64,000 bases of DNA, taken from positions 1 through 64,000 of the forward strand of contig NZ_RWIR01000020.1 in the NCBI RefSeq assembly GCF_009764265.1, read 5' to 3'. The DNA comes from Pseudomonas sp. PB101. Its GTDB lineage: Bacteria > Pseudomonadota > Gammaproteobacteria > Pseudomonadales > Pseudomonadaceae. Below, one piece after another: positions 30,480 to 42,593 of this stretch (position 1 is its first letter; each line of letters starts with the position of its first letter). A program made the translations under genes and the position numbers. The notes below the pieces were generated by a model. That model was given only the letters and a program-made list of their open reading frames with translations. It did not search any database and was not told the DNA's origin.

Positions 30480-33140
30480 ATGTCTTTGAATAATGTGCAT
30501 CGCGACACGCCATCCCTTGCGGTTGCAGACCCGCGCGGGCTGGCGGTCCGGGCCATTCAGTACCATCGGCGGCAGGCAGCCGATCCTGTTGAACTGCGGG
30601 TGACGCATCAACGCTTCGATGGCGCTGGCCGGCCGGTGGCCAGTCGTGATCCGTATCTGTTTGCGTTGGCCCAGGACGATGCATCGGTGCCGGCCAACCT
30701 TAGCCAGGTGTTCAGTTTGTCTGGCGTGCCGTTGGCGAGTGACAGCGTGGATGCGGGTTGGCGGGCGGCGTTGCAGGGTGCGGCCGGGCAGCGCATCGAG
30801 GTGTGGGATGGCCGAGGCAGTCACTCGCTGACTGAGTTCGATGAACTGCTGCGGCCGGTGGCCGTGCATGAACGTGGGGAAGACGTCGCCGAGCATGTGC
30901 TTGAGCGTTTTAGCTATGCGGGAGTCGATGGCGATGCTGTTTCGCACAATCTGTGCGGTCAGTTGATCCGCCACGACGACCCGGCCGGGACGCTGCACCT
31001 GCGTGAACTCGGCATCGCTGGCGCGCTGCTGCAACAGACCCGGTATTTTTTACTGGGAACCGATCCGGCCAACTGGCCCGACAGCGTGACCGCACGCGAT
31101 GCCTTGCTCGAACCCGGCGAGGGGGCGACCACCTCCCATGCCTATGCGCCCACTACAGAACTGCTCCAGCAACTCGATGCGCTGGGCAACTCCCAGCGAT
31201 TCACCTACACCGTTGCTGGCGAGCAGAAGGACTCCCGCCTGACTCTGGCCGGTGATGAACCGCGAGAACAAAAGCTAGTCAGCGATCTCTACTACAACGC
31301 CTCCGGCCAGATCGAGTCGGAAACCGCCGGCAACGGCGTGATCACCCGCCACCGCTACGATCCTGCGGATGGCCGCCTCATCGCGTTGAGTGCCCACAAA
31401 GCCAACGGCACGCCATTGCAGAACCTGAAATACAGCTACGACGCCGCCGGCAACGTACAAAGCCTCGAAGACACCGCGCAACCGATCCGCTACTTCAACA
31501 ACCAGCGCATCGAACCGATCAAGAACTATTGCTACGACACCCTCTATCAATTGATCAAAGCCACGGGTTGGGAGGCCAGGACCGGTCACGGCGGTCCCGC
31601 CCTGCCCGACCTGCAACCCTTGCCTCTCGACCCTAACCAGGTTGCCCAGTACACCCAGACCTTCCACTACGACGCTGGCGGCAATCTGCTGGACCTGGTG
31701 CATGTCGGCGCTCAGGCCCATGGCCGAACCTTGACCCGCGCCCGATACAGCAACCGCTGCCTGCCCGAACGCAACGGCCGCCCACCCACCGAAGCCGAAC
31801 TGGCTGCCGGTTTCGATGGCAATGGCAACCTGAGCGAGTTGCAAGCCGGCCAGGCGATGGACTGGGATCTACGCAATCAGCTGTCCACTGTTCGCCCGGT
31901 GGTGCGCGAGGGTGGCAATGATGACTACGAGACCTACCTCTACGACGGCGGCGGCCAACGGGTACGCAAACTACGCGCCACCCAAACCAATGCCCGCAAG
32001 CTGATCAGCGAAGTGCGCTACCTGCCCGGTGTGGAAATCCGTAGTCACAGCGGCACAGGTGAAATTCTGCACGTAATCACCGCCAGCGCAGGCAGCAATA
32101 GCGTGCAGGTATTGCATTGGGCTGCCAAACCTCCCGGAGACATCACCAACGACCAGGTGCGCTACAGCCTCAATGACCACTTGAAATCCAGCGCCATGGA
32201 ATTGGACCAGAACGCCGACCTGATCAGCCAGGAATGGTATTACCCGTTCGGCGGTACAGCGTGTTTCGCGGCCCGCTCGGCCACCGAGGCCAAGTACAAG
32301 ACGGTGCGTTATTCGGGCAAGGAGCGGGATGCGACGGGGCTTTATTATTATGGATTCCGCTATTACGCGCCGTGGTTGCAGCGCTGGATTAATCCGGATC
32401 CGGCAGGGTCTGTGGACGGACATAATCTTTTTTCGATGGTCAGAAATAATACCGTCACATATTTCGACGCAAGCGGAAATATTCGAGAAAATTTCAACTT
32501 CAATGAGTATCTGAGTTCCTTTCAAGCCATCATGCATTACTCACCGAATGGGATATTTTATATTGATGAAGGCGAGCAAGAGGAGGAAAGGGGAAATCAA
32601 TACTTTTTGGAGTTACTCTCACTCGAAAGCATTGACACTGAAAGCTCCCAGCATAGTTTTCAACAACGACTGCGTGCATTCATCAGCTTAATAGCTCACC
32701 CACAGAGAATTGATCAAGCTCCTGAAGTACCGCAAGAGCAAATTGATTCATACGGTATTTTTTATAATTATATGGTGGCCGCCAGTACATTTGAGGATAT
32801 ACCAAGGATCTTCAATTCTCCTTTTGGGTTGAGAGAAGCTCCCCCATCATATTGGCACGCTCTCGATGAGAACGCAGGTCCCCCCGGTATACCTTCTGCG
32901 CCCCCGCCTGCTTACGCGATGGTCGCGGCAAATCTGCCCACGTATTCAACAATCGACCCCATTGCAGTGACCGCAGCAGATGACCGGGAAGCGGTCGAGG
33001 ACCACCTCAGTAGGTCAGTCTTAACTTACGTCTACATACCCATCCCCACTTACCAACAAGCAACTGCATTCACTGCTACCGAACCCCGAGACGGACAAGC
33101 TAGTCTGATTAGACGCCGTGAAAGGCGTTCAACCGTATAG
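30480..33140 (+). CDS. TccC-like RHS protein 3 with PPxY-containing unknown tip
   Basis: This is an 886-residue TccC-type protein. The chassis (about 1-667) is nearly identical to RHS 2, including long runs with only a few base differences (around 28440-28680 against 31480-31720). It ends in RYSGKERDATGLYYYGFRYY and then YFDASGN (D663-N667). The tip of about 219 residues is unrelated to the other three. It begins acidic (DEGEQEEERGNQ) and then has a proline/tyrosine-rich region with two PPxY motifs (P788-P-S-Y791 and P809-P-A-Y812) and LPTY (819-822). It ends in a basic RRRERRS. No enzymatic motif is recognised. Confidence 0.85.
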   Translation: MSLNNVHRDTPSLAVADPRGLAVRAIQYHRRQAADPVELRVTHQRFDGAGRPVASRDPYLFALAQDDASVPANLSQVFSLSGVPLASDSVDAGWRAALQGAAGQRIEVWDGRGSHSLTEFDELLRPVAVHERGEDVAEHVLERFSYAGVDGDAVSHNLCGQLIRHDDPAGTLHLRELGIAGALLQQTRYFLLGTDPANWPDSVTARDALLEPGEGATTSHAYAPTTELLQQLDALGNSQRFTYTVAGEQKDSRLTLAGDEPREQKLVSDLYYNASGQIESETAGNGVITRHRYDPADGRLIALSAHKANGTPLQNLKYSYDAAGNVQSLEDTAQPIRYFNNQRIEPIKNYCYDTLYQLIKATGWEARTGHGGPALPDLQPLPLDPNQVAQYTQTFHYDAGGNLLDLVHVGAQAHGRTLTRARYSNRCLPERNGRPPTEAELAAGFDGNGNLSELQAGQAMDWDLRNQLSTVRPVVREGGNDDYETYLYDGGGQRVRKLRATQTNARKLISEVRYLPGVEIRSHSGTGEILHVITASAGSNSVQVLHWAAKPPGDITNDQVRYSLNDHLKSSAMELDQNADLISQEWYYPFGGTACFAARSATEAKYKTVRYSGKERDATGLYYYGFRYYAPWLQRWINPDPAGSVDGHNLFSMVRNNTVTYFDASGNIRENFNFNEYLSSFQAIMHYSPNGIFYIDEGEQEEERGNQYFLELLSLESIDTESSQHSFQQRLRAFISLIAHPQRIDQAPEVPQEQIDSYGIFYNYMVAASTFEDIPRIFNSPFGLREAPPSYWHALDENAGPPGIPSAPPPAYAMVAANLPTYSTIDPIAVTAADDREAVEDHLSRSVLTYVYIPIPTYQQATAFTATEPRDGQASLIRRRERRSTV

Positions 33141-33333
33141 CCCCGCACATCAGCCCGGATTGATAGAGCCTGGTTGAGCCACAGCTTCATAAAGCTCTCC
33201 CTGGCAAAGGCGGCGCACGTAACTTGTTCGCAATAAAACAATAGTTCAAACATGGTCCAAAGCAACGAAATCGCTTACCCCGATCAGCAAGGCAGATCGA
33301 GGAAGCGAAATCTGAATGGGCGCTGGCTCAGAT
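33141..33333. other. Convergent gap between RHS gene 3 and glgB
   Basis: No gene is seen in these 193 bp. AATCTGA at 33309-33315 pairs with TCAGATT at 33328-33334, next to the glgB stop, and may form a weak transcript end for glgB. The sequence does not resemble the gap after RHS gene 2, although both gaps end in glgB 3' sequence. Confidence 0.4.
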
Positions 33334-35562
33334 TCACTCCGGCCTTAACATCAACACAGCCAACGGCGGCAAATTCAACACCAACGACAACGCCTGCCCA
33401 TGGCTCGGCGTTTCCTCGGCCAGCGCCCCGCCGCTATTGCCGTAATTGGAACCGGCATAAATCGACGAATCACTGTTGAGCACCTCGCTCCACTGCCCGG
33501 CAAACGGCACCCCGACCCGATAAGCCTCGCGCGGCACCGGCGTGAAGTTGGCCACCACCAGCACCGGTTTGCCGTCCTTGCTCCAGCGCAGCCAGGCATA
33601 AACGCTGTTGATCGCGTCGTCGCCGATCAACCATTGGAAGCCTTGCGGCACATCGTCCTGGTCATGCAGTGCAGGCTCTTCGCGGTACAGGCGATTGAGG
33701 TCGCCGACCAGTTTCTGCACGCCCTTGTGCTCGGAGTACTGCAGCAGGTACCAGTCCAGTTGCTGATCGTGGTTCCACTCGCGCCACTGGCCGAATTCGC
33801 AGCCCATGAACAGCAGCTTCTTGCCCGGATGCGCCCACATGAAACTCAGGTAGGCCCGCAGGTTGGCGAACTTCTGCCAGCGGTCGCCAGGCATTTTGTC
33901 GATCAGCGAGTGTTTGCCGTGTACCACTTCGTCGTGGGAGATCGGCAGGATGAAGCGCTCGGACCAGGCGTACACCAGGCCGAAACTCAGTTCGTTGTGG
34001 TGATGGGCGCGGTACACCGGGTCCTGCTGGATGTAGTGCAGCGAATCGTGCATCCAGCCCATGTTCCATTTGTAGGCAAAGCCCAGGCCGCCCTGTTGCG
34101 TGCCCTGGCTGACGCCCGGCCAGGCGGTGGATTCTTCGGCGATCACCAGCGCACCGGGCGCTTCCAGCGCGACCACGTCGTTGAGGTGGCGCAGGAAGTC
34201 GATGGCTTCCAGGTTCTCGCGCCCGCCGTGGCGATTCGGTATCCATTCGCCGGCCTTGCGCGAATAGTCGCGATACAGCATCGAGGCCACCGCATCGACG
34301 CGCAGGCCGTCGACGTGGAAATGCTTGAGCCAATGCAACGCCGACGCCAGCATGTAGCCGTGCACTTCGGTGCGCCCCAGGTTGTAGATCAGCGTGTCCC
34401 AGTCCTGGTGGAAGCCTTCCTGCGGGTTGCCGTACTCGTACAGGGCCGTGCCGTCGAACTGCGCCAGGCCGTGGGTGTCGGTGGGGAAATGCGCCGGCAC
34501 CCAATCGAGGATCACCCCGAGTTCGGCCTGGTGGCAGGCGTTGACGAACGCGGCAAACTCGTCCGGCGAGCCATACCGTGCACTCGGCGCGAATTGCGAC
34601 AACAACTGATAGCCCCAGGAGCCGCCGAACGGGTGCTCCATGATCGGCATCAGTTCGATGTGGGTGAAGCCCAGGTCTTTGACATAGGGAATCAGTCGCT
34701 CGGTCAGTTCCGGCCAGGTGTACTGGCGGGCCACTTCACCCAGATCGTCCAGCTCGCATTGCCACGAGCCGGCGTGCAATTCGTAGATCGACAACGGCGC
34801 CGTGACCCGCTGGCGCTCGCCCCGGGCCATCATCCAGTCCTGATCCTGCCAGTCGACTTTCAGGGGTGAGGCGACTTTCGAGGCCGTATCCGGCGGCAGG
34901 CTGGTGGCCAGCGCCATCGGGTCGGCCTTCAGCGGCAAAATGCCGTGGGCGCCGAGAATCTCGTACTTGTAGGCGTCCCCCGCTTGCAGGCGCGGGATGA
35001 ACAACTCCCAGACACCGGTGGGATGACGCAGGCGCATCGGATGCCGGCGCCCGTCCCAGACGTTGAAATCCCCGACCACCGACACCCGCCGGGCGTTCGG
35101 CGCCCACACGGCGAAACGCACGCCGTCGACGCCGTCCACGGTCTGGAGTTGCGCACCGAGGCATGCACTGAGATCGCGGTGATTACCTTCGGCAAACAGG
35201 TACAAGTCCATGTCACCTAGCAAGGGGCCGAAGCTGTAAGGGTCTTCGGCAGTCTGTTCGCCGCCGGCCCACCGGGTGCGCAGCAGATACGCTTGCGCAC
35301 GCTGGAAATGCCCGACGAACAACCCCGGTGTCTCTGTGGCTTGAAGACTCCCAAGCATTTCGCCCGAGTCCCTGGCCAGGATTTCTACGCTCAGGGCGCC
35401 CGGCAGATAAGCGCGAATGAACTGCCCACCGGCACCATCGCCGTGAGGGCCAAGTATGGCGAAGGGATCGATGTGCTCGGCGCGCACCAATGCATCGATA
35501 TCCCGCGCGCCGGGCAGCAGCGCTTCTTTGTGATGACCCTGTTCCTTGTTCGAGACACTCAT
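33334..35562 (-). CDS. glgB: GlgB, 1,4-alpha-glucan branching enzyme
   Basis: This 742-residue GH13 enzyme introduces alpha-1,6 branches. It has two N-terminal beta modules (an extra N-terminal domain and CBM48, to about 220), then the barrel: [17 protein letters not shown] with the nucleophile, [13 protein letters not shown] with the acid/base, and [20 protein letters not shown]. The ribosome site GGAGAG is 6-8 bp before the ATG. Only two bases separate it from the end of treS, so the two are co-translated. It is the third gene of the glgE-treS-glgB operon. Its 3' end was copied during the RHS duplication (see 30290-30388). Confidence 0.95.
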   Translation of the reverse strand: MSVSNKEQGHHKEALLPGARDIDALVRAEHIDPFAILGPHGDGAGGQFIRAYLPGALSVEILARDSGEMLGSLQATETPGLFVGHFQRAQAYLLRTRWAGGEQTAEDPYSFGPLLGDMDLYLFAEGNHRDLSACLGAQLQTVDGVDGVRFAVWAPNARRVSVVGDFNVWDGRRHPMRLRHPTGVWELFIPRLQAGDAYKYEILGAHGILPLKADPMALATSLPPDTASKVASPLKVDWQDQDWMMARGERQRVTAPLSIYELHAGSWQCELDDLGEVARQYTWPELTERLIPYVKDLGFTHIELMPIMEHPFGGSWGYQLLSQFAPSARYGSPDEFAAFVNACHQAELGVILDWVPAHFPTDTHGLAQFDGTALYEYGNPQEGFHQDWDTLIYNLGRTEVHGYMLASALHWLKHFHVDGLRVDAVASMLYRDYSRKAGEWIPNRHGGRENLEAIDFLRHLNDVVALEAPGALVIAEESTAWPGVSQGTQQGGLGFAYKWNMGWMHDSLHYIQQDPVYRAHHHNELSFGLVYAWSERFILPISHDEVVHGKHSLIDKMPGDRWQKFANLRAYLSFMWAHPGKKLLFMGCEFGQWREWNHDQQLDWYLLQYSEHKGVQKLVGDLNRLYREEPALHDQDDVPQGFQWLIGDDAINSVYAWLRWSKDGKPVLVVANFTPVPREAYRVGVPFAGQWSEVLNSDSSIYAGSNYGNSGGALAEETPSHGQALSLVLNLPPLAVLMLRPE

Positions 35563-35564
35563 GA

Positions 35565-38906
<3,342 letters not shown>

Positions 38907-38973
38907 TGGAAACTCCTGTTCAATTCAAAAAAACCACCACAGAGCCAGGAAACTTTAGATGGGACGCCTACCG

Positions 38974-39067
38974 CCTGTAGGAGCCGGCTTGCTGGCGATA
39001 GCGGTGTGACAGGCGCCATCCATGTAAATTGATGCGCAGCCATCGCCAGCAAGCCGGCTCCTACAGG
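38974..39067. repeat. REPIN between glgE and treS
   Basis: CCTGTAGGAGCCGGCTTGCT at 38974 faces AGCAAGCCGGCTCCTACAGG ending at about 39067. The core here is GCCGGCTTGC, a sequence variant of the other copies. It sits within the 199-bp gap of the glgE-treS-glgB operon. Confidence 0.85.
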
Positions 39068-39105
39068 TCTACGTTGCCCTCTCGCCACGGGTGTCTGTGA
39101 TGTAT

Positions 39106-41103
39106 TTATGGGGCGCTGATGCGCCAGATCCCGAACGGCTGATACGCCGGGTCGATCCGCATGAATTGCTGCTTGCCATGCCAGGTCCAGCGATGGCCAT
39201 TCATCAAGTCTTCGCCCTGGGTGCTGGCATGGTCCGGCAAGCCCATTTCCCATAACGGCAACTCGAAGTTCGCTTCCTGCACGTTGTGCGGATCGAGACT
39301 GACCGCCACCAGAATAAAGTTGCTGCCGTCAAAGCTGCGTTTACCGAAGTACAGGATGTTGTCGTTCCAGGCGTTGTAGACCTTCAGGCCCAGATGGCTG
39401 TGCAACGCCGGGTTCTGTCGGCGGATGCGGTTGAGCTGGGCGATCTCGGCGATGATGTTGCCCGGCGCATTGAAGTCCCGCGGGCGGATCTCGTACTTCT
39501 CGGAATCGAGGTACTCCTCCTTGCCCGGCACCGGCGCCGACTCGCACAACTCGAAACCCGAGTACATGCCCCACAGGCCCGAGCCCATGGTCGCCAGCAC
39601 GGCGCGGATGAGGAACCCGGGACGCCCGGATTCATGCAGGAACGCCGGGTTGATGTCCGGTGTGTTGACGAAAAAGTTCGGCCGGTAGCATTCGCGCCAC
39701 GGCGATTCGTTGAGTTCGCTGAAGTAGGTCGCCAGTTCGGCCTTGGTGTTGCGCCAGGTGAAATAGGTGTAGCTCTGGGAATAACCGACCTTGCCCAGGC
39801 GCGCCATCATGGCCGGGGTGGTAAAGGCTTCGGCGAGGAAGATCACCTCGGGGTACAACGCCCGCACATCGGCGATCAGCCATTGCCAGAACGGCAACGG
39901 CTTGGTGTGCGGGTTATCGACGCGAAAGATCTTCACGCCCTCTTCGACCCAGCCCACCACAATGTCACGCAGTTCCACCCACAGGCTCGGAATCGCCTCG
40001 GGGGCATAGAAGTCGACGTTGACGATGTCCTGGTATTTTTTCGGCGGGTTCTCCGCGTACTTGATCGTGCCGTCGGGCCGCCAGTTGAACCAGCCGGGAT
40101 GTTGCTTGAGCCACGGGTGGTCCTGGGAACACTGGATGGCGAAGTCGAGGGCGATTTCCAGGCCGTGAGCGGCAGCAGCCGTCACCAGCCGGCGGAAGTC
40201 GTCGCGGCTACCCAACTGCGAGTGAATCGCCTCATGCCCGCCCTCCTCGCTACCGATCGCATAGGGGCTGCCCGGATCGTCGGGGCCCGCCGTCAGGGAG
40301 TTGTTCGGGCCTTTGCGGTAGCTGCGCCCGATCGGGTGGATCGGCGGGAAATACAGCACATCGAAGCCCATGTCCTGGATCATCGCCAACCGCGAATGCA
40401 CGTCGTTGAAGGTGCCATGACGCGTCGGACTGTCGGTGATCGAACGCGGGAACAATTCATACCAACTGGCGAACTGCGCCAGCTCGCGCTCGACATCCAC
40501 CGGGTACTCCGGGCTCAGGCTCAGGTACGCCCGATGATCGATGCGGGCCATGAGGTCGGCGCTACGCGGGTGCAAAAACAGTGCGACTTGCTCGGTTTCG
40601 AGCAATCCTGACAGTTCATGGTGCAAAGCCGCCAGTTGCTCGCTGAGTTGCCCTTCACTGCGCTCGGCGGCTTGTTGCACCTGAATCCGCCCTTCCTGCA
40701 ATTCGAGGCTGACGGGCACCGCTGCGGCATGTTTCTTTTCCAGTTCGTAGCGAAAACTGGCGAATTGATCGATCCAGGCTTCGATGCAGAACAGATAACG
40801 GCCCTGGCTGTCGACACGGAACCGTCCTTGCCAACCGTTGTTACCCACATCAAGCATGACAGCGCTTTGCCAGACGTCCTCGTCTTCAGCCCGCCAGCGC
40901 ACGCGCACCGCCAGCTTGTCATGCCCGTCGGCAAACACCTTGGCCGTCACCGCCACATCCTGCCCCACCACGGCCTTGACCGCGAACTGCCCGCCTTCCA
41001 GGGTCGGCATGATGTTCTCAATGACGATACGCGGCAGCAACAACGCCTGCGCCAGCGGCATGTGCGGGTTGTAGCTCAACTCAGTCGGTTTTTCAGCCGT
41101 CAT
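39106..41103 (-). CDS. glgE: GlgE, alpha-1,4-glucan:maltose-1-phosphate maltosyltransferase
   Basis: This 665-residue GH13_3 enzyme extends alpha-glucan with maltosyl units from maltose 1-phosphate. It has an N-terminal beta domain (to about 200, with RIVIENIMPTLEGGQFAVK), then the barrel: YFPPIHPIGRSYRKGPNN, GVKIFRVDNPHTKPLPFWQW with the nucleophile aspartate, IFLAEAFTTPAMM with the acid/base, and FVNTPDINPAFL. The ATG at 41103 follows AAGGAGAGAGG, better than the upstream in-frame starts. It heads the glgE-treS-glgB operon. An AlgU-like promoter candidate lies at 41192-41219. Confidence 0.94.
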   Translation of the reverse strand: MTAEKPTELSYNPHMPLAQALLLPRIVIENIMPTLEGGQFAVKAVVGQDVAVTAKVFADGHDKLAVRVRWRAEDEDVWQSAVMLDVGNNGWQGRFRVDSQGRYLFCIEAWIDQFASFRYELEKKHAAAVPVSLELQEGRIQVQQAAERSEGQLSEQLAALHHELSGLLETEQVALFLHPRSADLMARIDHRAYLSLSPEYPVDVERELAQFASWYELFPRSITDSPTRHGTFNDVHSRLAMIQDMGFDVLYFPPIHPIGRSYRKGPNNSLTAGPDDPGSPYAIGSEEGGHEAIHSQLGSRDDFRRLVTAAAAHGLEIALDFAIQCSQDHPWLKQHPGWFNWRPDGTIKYAENPPKKYQDIVNVDFYAPEAIPSLWVELRDIVVGWVEEGVKIFRVDNPHTKPLPFWQWLIADVRALYPEVIFLAEAFTTPAMMARLGKVGYSQSYTYFTWRNTKAELATYFSELNESPWRECYRPNFFVNTPDINPAFLHESGRPGFLIRAVLATMGSGLWGMYSGFELCESAPVPGKEEYLDSEKYEIRPRDFNAPGNIIAEIAQLNRIRRQNPALHSHLGLKVYNAWNDNILYFGKRSFDGSNFILVAVSLDPHNVQEANFELPLWEMGLPDHASTQGEDLMNGHRWTWHGKQQFMRIDPAYQPFGIWRISAP

Positions 41104-41191
41104 CGAGCCTCTCTCCTTACGCCCCATGGACGCGCTTGTGTCTGGTCGCCATCCCGTCGGGGCATCCGCCCCGGGATGGAGTCACTTAGGT

Positions 41192-41219
41192 TCCGAGCGA
41201 TGGCTGCCGGGAAAAGTTC
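41192..41219 (-). promoter_or_regulatory. AlgU (sigma-22/sigma-E type) promoter candidate for glgE
   Basis: Reading the - strand, GAACTT (41219-41214) is followed after 17 bp by TCGGA (41196-41192), close to the AlgU consensus GAACTT-N16/17-TCTGA. It would give a leader of roughly 80 nt before glgE. AlgU control of trehalose/osmoprotection genes is known in pseudomonads. The assignment rests on this match alone. Confidence 0.5.
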
Positions 41220-41306
41220 ATCGGCAATTTACGGAATCAAATCCTTCGCGCCGCAGTCCACCTACTTAAGCACGACTCACGCCATGTGCCACCGGAGGCT
41301 TGACCA

Positions 41307-41474
41307 ATGAACAATCCATTCCCGGCTGAAACCCCCGATCCGAATATCGATAACCCGGTGATCCCGCCGACGGAGCCACAACCGGTGCCCGAACAGGACC
41401 CGCCCGGCACCACGCCGCCGCCCAGGGAAGAACCGCCAGCGACGATGCCGCCGGTGATTGTGAACCCGCAATGA
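41307..41474 (+). CDS. 55-residue proline-rich small protein
   Basis: This small gene is divergent to glgE. It has a strong ribosome site GGAGG at 41294-41298, eight bases before the ATG. The protein begins MNNPFPAETPDPN and is about one third proline, with acidic residues and no lysine, cysteine or aromatic residue other than one Phe, in segments such as PPTEPQPVPEQDPPG. It is expected to be disordered and soluble. There is no signal peptide. Codon use is GC-rich like the neighbours. The function is unknown. Its position opposite glgE suggests joint control of the divergent pair. Confidence 0.7.
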   Translation: MNNPFPAETPDPNIDNPVIPPTEPQPVPEQDPPGTTPPPREEPPATMPPVIVNPQ

Positions 41475-41956
41475 AGACAGTTGATCGTTCCTGGCTCGAC
41501 ACCAGGGGCGATCATCAAAAATGCATGACACTTCCCAAGATCGCGTAGTACCGATCCTAAAGCGCCAATTCTGCCCGTCCACCACTTTACGAAACTTGTT
41601 CCCCTCCCCTTATATAGCCATCACTCCTTCAGCCTCGAGTGTGGTCAGCCATGAACACGTTTTTTTCCAGCGTCAGCGAATTCACAAACAGAACCAGCGC
41701 ACGGCACCCCGCGCCCACCTGTGAACGACCAACCGACGGCTGGCCTTCCCTTGAAAATATTCAACTACGAATTTCTTTGCTTCGAATCTAAACGCAGCCC
41801 CTCTGAGTCTTCACCCAGAAGTTCAATCATCAGGGATCTGGAAAATCATCTGCTGCACGGTGAGATGGACTACAGCCAGCACGAACTCTCGGAATCAAAG
41901 AGCGACGAGCAGGATTCAGATTGTGAAGCGAGCAACGCAGACCGGGTGAATACCTC
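41475..41956. other. AT-richer interval with only weak coding candidates
   Basis: This interval of about 480 bp lies between the proline-rich gene and mgtC. Two short overlapping frames exist: 41651-41791 (46 residues, ATG start, no ribosome site) and 41721-41960. If the first were shifted by one base near 41720-41790 the two would join, so a frameshifted small gene is possible but not demonstrated. No RNA gene or repeat is recognised. Confidence 0.4.
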
Positions 41957-41960
41957 TTAG
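41721..41960 (+). CDS. Possible small acidic protein (79 residues)
   Basis: This open frame has a GTG start and no clear ribosome site. The predicted protein is Ser/Glu/Asp-rich in its second half (ESKSDEQDSDCEASN) with a segment IIRDLENHLLHGEMDYSQHE that could be a helix. The acidic composition and plausible codons give it some credibility, and its stop overlaps the convergent mgtC-like stop by four bases. It matches no family I recognise and may be spurious. Confidence 0.3.
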   Translation: MNDQPTAGLPLKIFNYEFLCFESKRSPSESSPRSSIIRDLENHLLHGEMDYSQHELSESKSDEQDSDCEASNADRVNTS

Positions 41961-42457
41961 GGCCCGCGATCCTTGTCAATCAACCTCACGATACTGGGCA
42001 TCACACTGAACACCCCCAGCGCCAACAAAGTGCTGAGCACCGCCGTCGCCTCCCGGCCCAGTCCGGCCGCGACGCCGATGGCGGCGGTCATCCACAGGCC
42101 GGCGGCGGTGGTCAGGCCCTTGACGTGGCCTTCGTCGCCCTCCTGGTTTTTCAGGATGGTGCCGGCGCCGAGGAAGCCGATCCCGGCGATCACGCCCTGC
42201 ACCACCCGGCTCATGGCATCGGCTTGCGAGCCGGACATCTGCGGCACCAGCACGAACAGCGCCGCCCCCATCGCCACGAGCATATGCGTGCGCACGCCGG
42301 CGGCCTTGCCCTGGTGCTCACGTTCGAACCCGAGAATCCCGCCCAGCAGGGCGGCCATCAACAGTCGCACGGTCATTCGCGTCAGTTGCGAGGCATCGGT
42401 GATGTCGGCGAACTCGGCTTGCAGGGTCACCCAGACTTCGTGCCACCAGGCGTTCAT
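41957..42457 (-). CDS. MgtC/SapB-family membrane protein
   Basis: This 166-residue inner-membrane protein has four to five hydrophobic segments and the family signature RLLMAALLGGILGFEREHQG, followed by GVRTHMLVAMGAALFVLVPQ and GIGFLGAGTILK. MgtC proteins help survival at low magnesium and in macrophages by acting on the F-ATPase or phosphate uptake. Plain SapB-like members have unclear roles. The ATG at 42457 follows AAGGACAACC. Upstream in-frame codons cover a duplicated 15-bp unit and are less likely to be coding. It is divergent from the DUF3203 gene. Confidence 0.85.
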   Translation of the reverse strand: MNAWWHEVWVTLQAEFADITDASQLTRMTVRLLMAALLGGILGFEREHQGKAAGVRTHMLVAMGAALFVLVPQMSGSQADAMSRVVQGVIAGIGFLGAGTILKNQEGDEGHVKGLTTAAGLWMTAAIGVAAGLGREATAVLSTLLALGVFSVMPSIVRLIDKDRGP

Positions 42458-42464
42458 GAGGTTG

Positions 42465-42494
42465 TCCTTGTAAGGGGCCTCCTTGTAAGGGGCC
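42465..42494. repeat. 15-bp tandem duplication before mgtC-like gene
   Basis: TCCTTGTAAGGGGCC is repeated exactly twice, head to tail. On the - strand each copy contains AAGGA, so the ribosome-binding stretch of the mgtC-like gene has been doubled, with the nearer copy 7 bp from the start codon. Confidence 0.8.
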
Positions 42495-42593
42495 ATGGAA
42501 GGTGGACCGCGCCGACCATTAATCGGTTGCACAGAACGATGACCGGCGGTTGTGGCCTGAAACTCTAGTCTCCACTGAAAAAAGGATTCCGCC

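Noticed and set aside
23240..33140. Interpretation as type VI secretion RHS effectors
   Set aside because: There is no PAAR or VgrG domain or gene and no EagR chaperone or immunity gene. The size and core sequence fit TccC proteins better.
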